Position numbers and translations under genes: made by a program. From an uncultured Blastocatellia bacterium (GTDB taxonomy: Bacteria > Acidobacteriota > Blastocatellia > Pyrinomonadales > Pyrinomonadaceae), in contig CAMLLD010000017.1 of NCBI GenBank assembly GCA_946480785.1, forward strand, positions 17,833-81,832: a stretch of DNA of 64,000 nucleotides, in the 5' to 3' direction. Below, one piece after another: positions 46,117 through 54,544 of the stretch (the stretch's first letter is position 1; each line of letters begins with the position of its first letter). Below the pieces are notes generated by a model. The model saw nothing but the letters and a program-made list of their open reading frames with translations, was not told the origin of the DNA and searched no databases.

Positions 46117-47184
46117 ACAACCTGCATGGTCACTCAACGCAAACCAAAAGCATCGAAATACCTGACCACCCCCACCCGTCCGGTCCAGGTGGACCGCGAT
46201 CGCTCGGTGGCCGGACTCCTCGAAAAGATGGAAGGCACCGGCTTCGGCGGCCGCCAACTCGCCGAAGCTCATCGCATCTGGCTCGACATGCTCGGCGACA
46301 ACACGACCATCATGGTCGCCGCCTCGGGCGCGCTCATTCCCGCGGGCATGCGACGGCTGCTGGCCTACGTGATCAAGAATCGTTTCGTTGACGTGCTGGT
46401 GCTTTCCGGTTCGATGTTGTTTCACGATCTGCACGAGACGCTGGGCCGTTATCATTTTCAGGCGCATCCGAGCATGACGGATGCGGAGCTCGAGTCGGCG
46501 CAGATCAGTCGCATGTGGGACTTGCTGGCGAGTGACGAAGAGTATCGCGAAGCGAAGGAATGGATTGGCGGGTTTACTAATCAACTCGATCAAACGCGCG
46601 CTTATTCGGTGCGTGAGTTTCTGCACTTGCTCGGCCGCGAGCTCGCGGAGATCGCGACGGAAGACGGTGTGCTCACTTCCGCTTACAAAGCACGGGTGCC
46701 GGTTTTTTGTCCGGCGATCGCGGACAGCGGTTTGTCGGTTGGTATCGCGGGCGCGCGCTTCGAGAAAAAGAATAATTTTCTGTTCGATGTGATTCAGGAC
46801 GTGCTCGACATGATGAACGTGATGGCCCAGTCGCGCGTTTCGGGCATTATCAATCTCGGCGGCGGCACGACGAAGAGTTTTATTCAGCAGGCGACGATCT
46901 CTTCGTTCCTGCAGAAAGAGCATCATCACGGGCACAAGTACGCGATTCAGATCGCGACTGACGCCGCGCATCCCGGCGGCCGCTCGAACGCCGTGTCGTT
47001 TGATGAGGGATTGTTTTACGGGAAACTGGCGCGCGGCGCGCACACGGCTTACGTTCCCTGCGACGCCACGATCGCGCTGCCGATCCTGATCACTTCGCTT
47101 TCGCAAACCGCGGCGAAGTACATGAAAGGGCGCAAGCGTCCCAACTTCCAGTTCGGCCGCGAGCTCATCGTCGAAGCGCCTTAG
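46105..47184 (+). CDS. Deoxyhypusine-synthase-like enzyme (polyamine metabolism)
   Basis: 359 residues from GTG 46105; an ATG at 46126 (MVTQRK) is an equally possible start. The NAD-binding GIINLGGGTTKSFI and the catalytic-lysine motif (DEGLFYGKLA, Lys near 308; compare DEAVSWGK in the human enzyme) are conserved. The histidines of human KHHIANA are replaced by KSFIQQA. Bacteria lack eIF5A, so deoxyhypusine formation is unlikely; transfer of an aminobutyl group between polyamines, as in homospermidine synthase, or another agmatine/spermidine reaction is more plausible. Its place right after speA supports a polyamine role. The exact reaction is unknown. Confidence 0.88.
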   Translation: MAEVTTCMVTQRKPKASKYLTTPTRPVQVDRDRSVAGLLEKMEGTGFGGRQLAEAHRIWLDMLGDNTTIMVAASGALIPAGMRRLLAYVIKNRFVDVLVLSGSMLFHDLHETLGRYHFQAHPSMTDAELESAQISRMWDLLASDEEYREAKEWIGGFTNQLDQTRAYSVREFLHLLGRELAEIATEDGVLTSAYKARVPVFCPAIADSGLSVGIAGARFEKKNNFLFDVIQDVLDMMNVMAQSRVSGIINLGGGTTKSFIQQATISSFLQKEHHHGHKYAIQIATDAAHPGGRSNAVSFDEGLFYGKLARGAHTAYVPCDATIALPILITSLSQTAAKYMKGRKRPNFQFGRELIVEAP

Positions 47185-48416
47185 CCACAGATCAGATCTG
47201 TTTTTAAGTTCGGTTTCAGATCCGTGCTTATCTGTGTTCGGTTTACCCCACGCATCTCATTACGCTGCGCATACATCGCTTTGTCAGCCGTCTCGATCGC
47301 GTCGCCGAGATCCGTCAACGAATTGAAGCCTGCCAAGCCCCACGACACCGTCACTGTGATCGGCACGCTGGTCCAGCGGCGGCAGTTCTCTTCCAGAATC
47401 TCATTCAGTTTTTCCATGCGCTTCAACGCGTCCGACTGCGGCAGGTTGAACATCAGCACGAGAAACTCATCGCCGCCCCAGCGAAACAGCATGTCGTCCG
47501 CGCGCACCAGCGATCGCATCGCACGCGCCACCGCGCGAATCGCTTTGTCGCCGACTGTGTGACCAAACGTGTCGTTGATCGGTTTGAGGTTGTCGATGTC
47601 GATCACCGCGACGCTGCCGGAAGTCTTCGACTCCTCGCCTTTTTCCGGACGGCGCAAGAGGGAATGAAACGCGTGGCGATTCAGCGCCTCAGTCAACGGA
47701 TCCATTTGGACCAGCAGTTCGAGCTGATCGCGCGCTTCGGTTAATTTCAGGTTCGCGAGTTCCACTTCGCGTCGCACGCTCTCCATCAAGACCATCACCG
47801 TGCCGAAGCCGAGCAACATCTCGAAGAGCAAGTCGACGACTGACGTGTACTGCAGATACGTCGCCGGCACGGTGATGCCCCAGAGTCCTTTGCGCGCGCC
47901 GAAGACGGGAACGTAGTGCAGGAAGCAGGCGGTCAAGAGCAACAGCGCTGCGGACATCACGCGCACACCGGCGCTGTGTTCCTGTTCCTTGAAGCCGCGG
48001 TGCAGCGTGATGAACGCTGTCATGAACAAGGCTGCGACGATGGCTGAGTGGACCATGAAGAGATCGTTGAAGTCGCGCGAAGCGTAAGGCAGCACGAGCG
48101 CTACGATGAGCGGAGGAACGAGGAAGTAAGCGCGTGGTTTTGCCCGCGATACATCGCTCACCTGGTTGCGGCAGCCGGCGATGAACAGCAGACCAAAGAG
48201 GTATTCGCCGAAGAAGTAGAGCGAGTAGAAGAGTTTTTGCGTGGGTTCAACGTGGAAGCCGACGAAGAGGCTCAGGAGCGCCACGGACAGACTGGCCCAC
48301 GAGGCGGTCCAGTATTTCAGAGACACGCTCTTGATCGACGACCGCATGAAAAGGGACAGCAGGGTGATTAGGAGGATACCACCGCACTGAATAGCCAAAC
48401 CGACATTCGAATCCAT
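47181..48416 (-). CDS. Membrane-bound diguanylate cyclase (GGDEF)
   Basis: 411 residues. About six N-terminal membrane spans (1-210, a 7TM/MHYT-like sensor without a recognised name), then a GGDEF domain with an intact active site, RWGGDEFLVLMF (about residue 310). Directly before it RADD matches the RxxD product-inhibition site, so feedback control by c-di-GMP is likely. No EAL domain. The last 20 or so codons (from NRTQISTDL) lie in border-repeat sequence and are probably an acquired tail. It converges with the DHS-like gene: the stops overlap by four bases. Confidence 0.93.
   Translation of the reverse strand: MDSNVGLAIQCGGILLITLLSLFMRSSIKSVSLKYWTASWASLSVALLSLFVGFHVEPTQKLFYSLYFFGEYLFGLLFIAGCRNQVSDVSRAKPRAYFLVPPLIVALVLPYASRDFNDLFMVHSAIVAALFMTAFITLHRGFKEQEHSAGVRVMSAALLLLTACFLHYVPVFGARKGLWGITVPATYLQYTSVVDLLFEMLLGFGTVMVLMESVRREVELANLKLTEARDQLELLVQMDPLTEALNRHAFHSLLRRPEKGEESKTSGSVAVIDIDNLKPINDTFGHTVGDKAIRAVARAMRSLVRADDMLFRWGGDEFLVLMFNLPQSDALKRMEKLNEILEENCRRWTSVPITVTVSWGLAGFNSLTDLGDAIETADKAMYAQRNEMRGVNRTQISTDLKPNLKTDLICG
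47185..47240. repeat. Border repeat cluster forming a diguanylate cyclase tail and a possible terminator
   Basis: CCACAGATCAGATCTG (47185-47200) plus ATCCGTGCTTATCTGTGTTC in the other half (47220-47239). On the plus strand ACAGAT-CAG-ATCTGT followed by TTTT (47187-47205) could be a weak terminator for the DHS-like gene. On the minus strand the same bases encode the C-terminus of the diguanylate cyclase. Confidence 0.55.
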
Positions 48417-48867
48417 AGACCGGGACCTCGTTTAGGGAAGAACGAGTGGGGACGAACAGGAAGCCTGGGCTGAGGTATTAGAGCTTGGACAGGTAAGGAG
48501 ACCTGTCGTTGAGGATTTTAGCCGAGGCGGCCCACCCAGGCCAAGACTTTTCTGCCGCGGCGTTTGTCTAGGCGTAATCAGACGCGTTACGGTTTACTAC
48601 AACCTTAAGACATTTGGAGCTGAGATGGTCTAAACCCGTGGGAGGCTAACTCGTCTAAACGCCGCAGGCGTTGACGAATTCAAGCCCAGGGTTGCTTCAA
48701 CCCTGGGGAACGAGAACAGCCACACGTTTCAACGCTGAAGGCGTTGGCGAACTGCTGGCCAACGCCTTCAGCGTTGGAATCCGGGCGTGTATGTGGTCCC
48801 AGGGTTGTCGAGGACTCCAACCCTGGGCTGGAATTGGAAAACGCCTTCGGCGTTCAAGGGCCGAACG
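48417..48867. repeat. Gene-free region with a palindromic repeat island
   Basis: 48417-48654 holds the possible diguanylate cyclase promoter and leader. 48655-48867 is a mosaic of palindromes: AACGCCGCAGGCGTT (48658), CCCAGGGTTG-CTT-CAACCCTGGG (48685-48707), a long hairpin built from AACGCTGAAGGCGTTGGC and its complement (48731-48777), CCCAGGGTTG...CAACCCTGGG (48798-48827) and AACGCCTTCGGCGTT (48840-48854). It ends at the 3' end of the metalloprotease gene. No coding capacity seen. Confidence 0.85.
48515..48544 (-). promoter_or_regulatory. Possible diguanylate cyclase promoter
   Basis: Minus strand TTGGCC (48539-48544), 18-base spacer, TAAAAT (48515-48520). The predicted RNA start abuts a perfect hairpin GACAGGT-N6-ACCTGTC (48488-48507). 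No GEMM-type c-di-GMP riboswitch pattern was seen in the leader. Confidence 0.35.
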
Positions 48868-49638
48868 CTACAACGTGCTGAGGACCTTTGTTTCCAGTTC
48901 GGCCTGGTTGAAATCGCGGGTGAAGAGTTGCTCGACGGTGAGCTTCTCATGGTCCATGAGGTACTTCACCAGCATGTAATATTTGAAGTACTGATAGCCG
49001 CGATCGTTTTGCGGGTTTGCTTTCCACAGGTTCGCGCCGGTTGCGTAGTCGATCGTCGTTCCGCCGGAGACGTATTCCGCGTAGCCTTCTCGCTTCCACG
49101 CCGGACTCGTGACGTTCTTCACGTAGCCAAACTTCTCGCGCACCAATAAGTGCGTGACTTCATGCGCCACGACTTCGCTCAAACTCCTTTGGTTGAACGA
49201 CGGAGCTTTACGGAAAACGAGATCCTTCGCCACGTCAGCGTCGTTGATGAAGACGTTATTCGTCGGCAGGATGCCGAAACCTTTGCCAAACGAGTTCGCG
49301 CCGATGTAAAGGCTCAGCGCGGAATAAAGCTTCTGGCTGTTCGTGAGAAAAATCTTCGGCCTGACTTGCGTGTTGTTTATCGCGGAAGTCGCCAGGCGGG
49401 CTTCGACTTTGTCGAGCATCGCGTAGACGTTCTGGTCCAACGGCTCGCGCGAGTAGACGGTGAAGTTTTTGTACGTGACCTGGTGCGCGAAGAGCACCTG
49501 CGGAAAGCAGAGCAACAAAACGTACGCCGCCGCGAGCGAGAAAAACACATAACGAATGCTTCGGTACAGCTTGCTCTTTGCTTTTGCGGCACGGTAACGG
49601 CGGTAGGCGTCAATGGCACTGGAGAGTACGTTTTTCAT
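48868..49638 (-). CDS. Membrane-anchored zinc-metalloprotease-like protein
   Basis: 256 residues. One N-terminal membrane span (about 28-50, RYVFFSLAAAYVLLLCFPQV), then an external domain with the zinc motif HEVTHLLV and, about 22 residues on, WKREGYAEYVSG. This is the third-ligand Glu arrangement of gluzincins. The part before it (QVRPKIFLTNSQKLYSALSL) resembles peptidase MA-like folds. A small cell-surface peptidase is inferred; the substrate is unknown. The gene end abuts the repeat island. Confidence 0.85.
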   Translation of the reverse strand: MKNVLSSAIDAYRRYRAAKAKSKLYRSIRYVFFSLAAAYVLLLCFPQVLFAHQVTYKNFTVYSREPLDQNVYAMLDKVEARLATSAINNTQVRPKIFLTNSQKLYSALSLYIGANSFGKGFGILPTNNVFINDADVAKDLVFRKAPSFNQRSLSEVVAHEVTHLLVREKFGYVKNVTSPAWKREGYAEYVSGGTTIDYATGANLWKANPQNDRGYQYFKYYMLVKYLMDHEKLTVEQLFTRDFNQAELETKVLSTL

Positions 49639-49719
49639 GGCGGTGATACGGAGGACACGCCATTACGGTTTCGCGCACGCACAATTCAGCGCACTGGCTA
49701 GCTTCGCGAACGACGGCCT

Positions 49720-49829
49720 GCTTCCGGAGCGCCGAAGGCGCGACCTAAGGTAGCCAGGGGCGAGCGCGAAGCGCGCTGCCCCTGGATCTTCGACCAAAAC
49801 GATCGAGGCCTGAAAGGCCGATAGACCTC
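49720..49829. repeat. Palindromic repeat element, second type
   Basis: GCGCCGAAGGCGC, then CCAGGGGC...GCGCG-AA-GCGCGC...GCCCCTGG as a large hairpin, then GGCCTGAAAGGCC. The design (GCCGAAGGC plus CC(A)GGG arms) matches the islands near 48.7 and 63.8 kb. It fills the gap between the metalloprotease and ABC ATPase genes. Confidence 0.75.
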
Positions 49830-50630
49830 TCACGTCAGCCATTGCAGCACGTCTTCTTCACCGGCGCTGCGCGTGCCGCCCACGACGTGAATGAAATACT
49901 CTTCGAGTGAGACTGGTCCGTGCCCATCTCCTTCGACGCCTTCCATGCGAATGCCCTTCCGCAGTTCGTTCAACGAACCGGAAGCGAGTAGCTTGCCCTG
50001 CGCGATGATGGCGATATCGGTGCAAAGACGTTCGACGATCTCGAGCACGTGCGACGTGAGGAAAACTGTCAGACCACGCATGGTGAGACGCGACAGGAGA
50101 TCTTTCAACGTGCGCGACGCTATCGCGTCGACGCCTTCGAACGGTTCGTCGAGAAAGAGTATTTCCGGACGATGAATCAGCGCGCACGCGAGCGAGAGTT
50201 TTTTCTTCATGCCGTGCGAGTATTCGATGATCAACTTCTTCGGCTCGTCCTGAAGCTCCATCAGTTCGAGCAGCTCTTTCGAACGTTGTGCGATGTCGTC
50301 CTTTTGCAGCCCGTACATGCGGCCGGTGAAAGCCAGCATTTCTGCGCCGGTGAGTCGTTCGAAGAGGTTGAGATCTTCGGGCACGACGCCGATGCGTCGT
50401 TTCACTTCCATCGGCTGTTCGGAGATGTCGAAATCCAGGACGCGCAGCTTGCCGCTGGTCGGCGCAAGCAGGCCGGTGAGCATTTTGATGGTGGTGGATT
50501 TACCGGCGCCGTTCGGGCCGAGAAAGCCGAAGAAGCTGCCGCGATTGACTTGCAGATCGATATGGTCAACCGCAACAAAATCACCGAACTGTTTGACGAG
50601 AGAAAAGGTTTCAACCGCGAGTGCTGTCAT
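49830..50630 (-). CDS. Orphan ABC transporter ATP-binding protein
   Basis: 266 residues from the ATG at 50630; a TTG six codons earlier is also open. Walker A GPNGAGKSTTIKML, Q-loop VPEDLNLFERLT, signature EYSHGMKKKLSLACALI (YSHGM instead of LSGGQ), Walker B ILFLDEPFEGVDA and H-loop TSHVLE. This is the type of ATPase found in ABC-2 exporters. No permease gene lies beside it: the upstream neighbour is a phosphatase-superfamily gene and downstream there is a repeat element. It may serve a permease encoded elsewhere. Confidence 0.92.
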   Translation of the reverse strand: MTALAVETFSLVKQFGDFVAVDHIDLQVNRGSFFGFLGPNGAGKSTTIKMLTGLLAPTSGKLRVLDFDISEQPMEVKRRIGVVPEDLNLFERLTGAEMLAFTGRMYGLQKDDIAQRSKELLELMELQDEPKKLIIEYSHGMKKKLSLACALIHRPEILFLDEPFEGVDAIASRTLKDLLSRLTMRGLTVFLTSHVLEIVERLCTDIAIIAQGKLLASGSLNELRKGIRMEGVEGDGHGPVSLEEYFIHVVGGTRSAGEEDVLQWLT

Positions 50631-50656
50631 CGTGAGGCAACAATACAAGCCTCAAC

Positions 50657-51838
50657 TCACTCTCGCAACAACGCCTTCGCATCGTCTGCTCGAACATACG
50701 CGGGAAACTGTCGATGCGTGCTCATGAGAAAAGCGTTCGAGCTCGATTGCAGCGCGTTGCCGTGCGTGGCTTCGAGACTGACGAAGCGCCCGAACGGCGA
50801 CCAGCCGAAGTAGTAACCGTCTTTCAGACTCACAAGCACGTCGGCCGTGTGCTGCACGCGCGGCGTGAACAGCGACTTGTAGATGTTCGGCACCGCATCA
50901 GGATATTTGTGCGACGCCGTCGCTTCGAACCACTCTTTATCGGTTCTTAATCCGTGTCCGAGATGACCTAACTCAAGCGGGTCTCCCGTCTCAACTACAT
51001 ACCGCAAATTTTCAATCCTCGCCCGTCCGCGTCCACTCTCAACAACAACACTTTCACGATCCTTGTAAACCGCGAAATCAACGCCTTCAACTTCAACTAC
51101 CGCCCGCGCCACCTCCGGAATCACCTGCTCGTCACAGTACAGCGCCACATAACTGCACAACCCAAACGCCGGAATCACGACCCGAAAACCTCTCCGCTCC
51201 AGCGCCGATCGCAAATGCACGCGCCGGTTCTTCTCGAGGTTCATCCCGTGATCGGAAAACATAACGATCTCAGTTTCATTGCCGCAGTACTCGCGAATCT
51301 CCGTCAAGATCTTGTCGAGCGACTCCAACGCAACCGCGAGCCGCGCCGGCCCCTGACTGTGCAACAGCCCGTCGGTCGCTTTTAGAAACGCGAAGTAATC
51401 GCGATCCTGGGGCGCCGCGCGAAAACGTTCGCGAAACTTCCCCATGTCCGCGCGCCAGATCGACTCCGGCGCCACGTAGATCAAAAACTCAAACGGCAAC
51501 GGCTCCTGGTAATCGAGATCGTCCATGTACGACGACGGGATCTTGTCGGGCGTGCGGCGGCCGAGATACTTGCGAATCCCGCCGCGCAGCTCGCGCGCCT
51601 TCCGATCGAAATAGAGACTCTCGTAACCGGCGGGCGGTGTCGCGCCGAGCATCGCCGACAGCGCGACGTTGGTCATCGTGGGGAATGGTGAGAGGAGTCG
51701 TGAAGGTGGTCCAAACGCGTCGAACAGTCCCCGGTGGCGAGCAGCTTCGATCAGTTTGTGCGGCACGCCGTCGAGACACAGCAACAACCGCCGCGGACGC
51801 GAACCATTAGAACGACCATTTCTACGAACTTCAGCCAC
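50657..51838 (-). CDS. Alkaline-phosphatase-superfamily protein (type I phosphodiesterase-like)
   Basis: 393 residues, no signal peptide. N-terminal metal motif LLLCLDGVPHKLI, the nucleophile region PFPTMTNVALSAML (Thr), and SDHGMNLEKNRRVH near residue 200 with the second metal ligands. These fit the nucleotide pyrophosphatase/phosphodiesterase branch; the substrate is unknown. The GTG start (MAEV) lies in a border repeat, AATCTGTGGCTGA on the minus strand; a later start would also be possible because the first 15 residues are low in conservation signals. 26 bases upstream of the ABC ATPase gene on the same strand. Confidence 0.85.
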   Translation of the reverse strand: MAEVRRNGRSNGSRPRRLLLCLDGVPHKLIEAARHRGLFDAFGPPSRLLSPFPTMTNVALSAMLGATPPAGYESLYFDRKARELRGGIRKYLGRRTPDKIPSSYMDDLDYQEPLPFEFLIYVAPESIWRADMGKFRERFRAAPQDRDYFAFLKATDGLLHSQGPARLAVALESLDKILTEIREYCGNETEIVMFSDHGMNLEKNRRVHLRSALERRGFRVVIPAFGLCSYVALYCDEQVIPEVARAVVEVEGVDFAVYKDRESVVVESGRGRARIENLRYVVETGDPLELGHLGHGLRTDKEWFEATASHKYPDAVPNIYKSLFTPRVQHTADVLVSLKDGYYFGWSPFGRFVSLEATHGNALQSSSNAFLMSTHRQFPAYVRADDAKALLRE

Positions 51839-51843
51839 AGATT
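51831..51843 (-). repeat. Border repeat supplying a GTG start
   Basis: AATCTGTGGCTGA on the minus strand. Its GTG is the start of the phosphatase-superfamily gene and gives the N-terminus MAE, as at 46105. Confidence 0.6.
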
Positions 51844-51870
51844 TAAAACCAAAAAACCGATCTAAACGAG

Positions 51871-53151
51871 CTAATTTGTGCTTACGTCCGCAGCGCGAAC
51901 AACGGCCTCCGCTTTGTACGCCTGCTTCATGCCGCGCTTTGCTTCTTCGTGTGCGTCGTAAATATTCGGACGCGCGAGCACCTCTTTGTACTGCGCCAAC
52001 GCTTCCTCACGCTTGCCCGCCACGTCGTAAGCACGCGCCGCGTAGAGATGGGCCATCGTCACGAGACCAGGCTCAGCTTGAGCGACTTTCGTCGCCGACA
52101 GAAACTCCTTCGCTGCACGCTCGTTCAAACCCGCCGTGAGCAACGCCTCGCCATACTTAAAGTGAACCAGATCAAGCGCGCGGCCCGCAGCCTCACGCAC
52201 GTTGCGATCGCGAGTCACTTCATCAAACGTCGCAAAAGCCTCTTTCTCCGCCTGCGTCGCGCCCGCAACATCCTTCTCTTTCCGCTTCTGCGCCGCCAGC
52301 GAAACCAGCCCATCCGCCGTCTCCAGCCGCAACAAATAATTGCGCGGATACTTCGCACTCAACTCGCGCGTCAACTTCACCACGTCGTCAAACCGCTTCT
52401 CACGCGTGTAAAGCAGAATCAACACCGACTTCGCATCGTCCTGCGCCCAGCGCCCTTTCTCGGCCACTTCTTCCAGCATCTTCAAGCCGCGTTTCTTCGA
52501 GCCGCGATAACCCGTCGCACCCGCGAGAATCTTCACCGGCAACGGCAACGATCCGACAACATATTCATAAAGCCCGATCGTGATCTGCGCGTCGATGTAC
52601 GCCGGATCGAGCTTCAACACCTCGCGATGATGATCGACGGCGTCGTTGCCGTCGCGCAGCGCAGCGAAGTGTCGTCGCTCAACCGCTTCTTCAAACGACG
52701 CTTTCAAGCCTTCCGTGTTCGCAAGGAAATCGAGCGCTTCGATGTTCTTCGGTTCCTGTTTGAGTTTTGCTTCGGCGAGACGTTTCGCTTCGCGCGTCAG
52801 ATTGCGAAACTCCGTCACGATCTTCGGATCGACCTTGTCGTCGCCGTTCGTGTAGAACGTTTCGCCGCTATAAAGCGACGCCTGCAAACGGCGCGACTCG
52901 TAGAGCGTCTTGATCCAAAGCCGCGCGGCGAGCAACTGATAACCACCGGGGTGGTTCGGAAAAAGCTGCACGATTTGTTTGAAGTCGCGTTGCGCTTTGT
53001 CGTAGTCGATGTTGTAAAGCGCGTCGAGACCGCTGCGGCGCAGCTCTTCAAACTGCGCGCGCTCCACATCCGTCAACCACGGCGCTGGTTGTTGCGCCGA
53101 AACAAGGGGAGCTAAAAACAACAAAACAAGAAGACAGCTAAGGAACCTCAC
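51871..53151 (-). CDS. Secreted TPR-repeat protein
   Basis: 426 residues from a GTG with an AAGGAAGG ribosome site. Signal peptide ([17 protein letters not shown]), then helical repeats of TPR type ([39 protein letters not shown] near the C-terminus). The middle part ([19 protein letters not shown]) has a conserved look but no name I can give. Probably a periplasmic scaffold. It starts 23 bases after the end of the threonine synthase gene on the same strand, with a border repeat between them. Confidence 0.82.
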   Translation of the reverse strand: MRFLSCLLVLLFLAPLVSAQQPAPWLTDVERAQFEELRRSGLDALYNIDYDKAQRDFKQIVQLFPNHPGGYQLLAARLWIKTLYESRRLQASLYSGETFYTNGDDKVDPKIVTEFRNLTREAKRLAEAKLKQEPKNIEALDFLANTEGLKASFEEAVERRHFAALRDGNDAVDHHREVLKLDPAYIDAQITIGLYEYVVGSLPLPVKILAGATGYRGSKKRGLKMLEEVAEKGRWAQDDAKSVLILLYTREKRFDDVVKLTRELSAKYPRNYLLRLETADGLVSLAAQKRKEKDVAGATQAEKEAFATFDEVTRDRNVREAAGRALDLVHFKYGEALLTAGLNERAAKEFLSATKVAQAEPGLVTMAHLYAARAYDVAGKREEALAQYKEVLARPNIYDAHEEAKRGMKQAYKAEAVVRAADVSTN

Positions 53152-53166
53152 TTCGTACCTTCCTTT

Positions 53167-53186
53167 AACACGGATTACACGGAGGA
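53167..53186 (-). repeat. Border repeat with the threonine synthase stop codon
   Basis: AACACGGATTACACGGAGGA on the plus strand. The minus strand reads TCCTCCGTGTAATCCGTGTT, whose TAA ends thrC. Confidence 0.7.
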
Positions 53187-54344
53187 AAAGGATTCCATAT
53201 ACTTCACTCCTGACCCCGTGTTGAATAACACCACTCGATCTTTTTCACTCACCTGCCCGCTCTCCATCAACTTCCGCAACGCGGGCAAACACGCTGCGCC
53301 TTCGGGCGCGCAAAATACTCCTTCAGCCGAACCAATCTCCTTCGTCGCCGCGATCAACTCTTCATCCGTCACCGCAACCGCCGTCCCACCCGAATCACGC
53401 AGCGCATCGAGAATCAAAAAGTCGCCAATCGCTTTCGGCACGCGCAAACCCGACGCCGTCGTCGCGGCATTCGGAAACTCATCCGCGAAGCGTTCGCCCT
53501 TTTCAAACGCGCGCACGATCGGCGCGCAACCCGCTGCCTGGACCGTCACCATGCGCGGCCGACGGCTTCCGATCCAGCCCATCTGCTCCATCTCGTCGAA
53601 CGCTTTCCACATTCCGATCAGCCCGGTGCCGCCGCCTGTCGGATAGATGATCACGTCCGGCAGTTCCCAATCGAGCTGTTCGGCGAGCTCGTAACCGAGC
53701 GTCTTCTTGCCTTCGACGCGATACGGTTCTTTCAAAGTCGAAACGTCAAACCAACCTTCCGCTTCTTTGCGCCGGCCGACTTCCGCGCCGCAGTCGGTGA
53801 TGAGTCCGTCCATCAACGTGACGTGCGCGCCGGTCAGTTCACATTCGACTACATTCGCGCGCGGCGTATCTCGAGGCATAAAGATGAAGCACTCGAGTCC
53901 GGCGCGAGCGGCGTAAGCCGCGAGGGCGCCTGCCGCGTTTCCGGCGGAGGGCACAGCCAGCTTGGCAACGCCGAGTTCCTTGGCCATCGAAACTGCCGTC
54001 GCCATGCCGCGGGCCTTAAAACTCTGTGTCGGATTCTGCGACTCATCTTTTATGTAAAGCTCTTTGATCCCCACGCGCTCGCCGAGATTGTTTGCCCTCA
54101 GCAGCGGCGTCCAGCCTTCGCCGAGCGAAACGATGTTCTCGTCGTTTTCAACCGGCAGCACTTCGCGATAACGCCACAGATCTGCGCGACGCGACGGCAA
54201 AGATTCTTTTGTTAACGTGCGAGCGGCTTGGTCGAGGTCGTAACGCACCAGCAACGGTTTACCGCATTCGCGACAGAGGTTGAGCAACCGACGTGCCTCA
54301 TGCTTCAGCCCACAGAGGCCGCATTCAAGGTGTGTAATGTTCAT
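53175..54344 (-). CDS. thrC: Threonine synthase, zinc-ribbon type
   Basis: 389 residues from the ATG at 54344 ([12 protein letters not shown]). A rubredoxin-like zinc ribbon ([20 protein letters not shown]) precedes a fold II PLP domain. The PLP lysine is in [19 protein letters not shown], with the phosphate-binding loop [16 protein letters not shown] and a C-terminal NTGSGVKY. Converts O-phosphohomoserine to threonine. The 12 in-frame codons upstream of the chosen ATG (MFSNRKLLKLKT) are not supported. The neighbours are unrelated to threonine synthesis. Confidence 0.94.
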   Translation of the reverse strand: MNITHLECGLCGLKHEARRLLNLCRECGKPLLVRYDLDQAARTLTKESLPSRRADLWRYREVLPVENDENIVSLGEGWTPLLRANNLGERVGIKELYIKDESQNPTQSFKARGMATAVSMAKELGVAKLAVPSAGNAAGALAAYAARAGLECFIFMPRDTPRANVVECELTGAHVTLMDGLITDCGAEVGRRKEAEGWFDVSTLKEPYRVEGKKTLGYELAEQLDWELPDVIIYPTGGGTGLIGMWKAFDEMEQMGWIGSRRPRMVTVQAAGCAPIVRAFEKGERFADEFPNAATTASGLRVPKAIGDFLILDALRDSGGTAVAVTDEELIAATKEIGSAEGVFCAPEGAACLPALRKLMESGQVSEKDRVVLFNTGSGVKYMESFSSV

Positions 54345-54431
54345 GGTTTTTAGTTTGAGTAATTTACGATTTGAAAACAAGCGCCGCCAGATTATGCGAC
54401 GGCTGTCGGAGAAAGTCGGCAGTCAAATTTC

Positions 54432-54460
54432 TTGACAATCAAGATCCTGATGACTAGATT
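54432..54460 (+). promoter_or_regulatory. Promoter of the secreted beta-helix protein gene
   Basis: TTGACA (54432-54437), 17-base spacer, TAGATT (54455-54460), about 80 bases ahead of the ATG at 54545, which has an AAGGAG ribosome site. Confidence 0.5.
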
Positions 54461-54544
54461 ACGCTCGCCTTTATCATCACAAGGGGCCACTCACGAGCCA
54501 CGGGTATTCAGTTCTTGATCTCACCTGTCCATTAAGGAGAAACG

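Noticed and set aside
48417..48660. c-di-GMP riboswitch (GEMM) ahead of the diguanylate cyclase
   Set aside because: No GEMM consensus or tetraloop-receptor pattern. Only a simple 7-bp hairpin is present.
48655..48867. CRISPR-like array in the repeat island
   Set aside because: Units are palindromes of different types with irregular spacing, not one direct repeat with uniform spacers, and no cas genes are present.
49150..49701. 183-codon plus-strand frame opposite the metalloprotease gene
   Set aside because: The minus strand encodes an export segment and HExxH motif; the plus frame has no motif.
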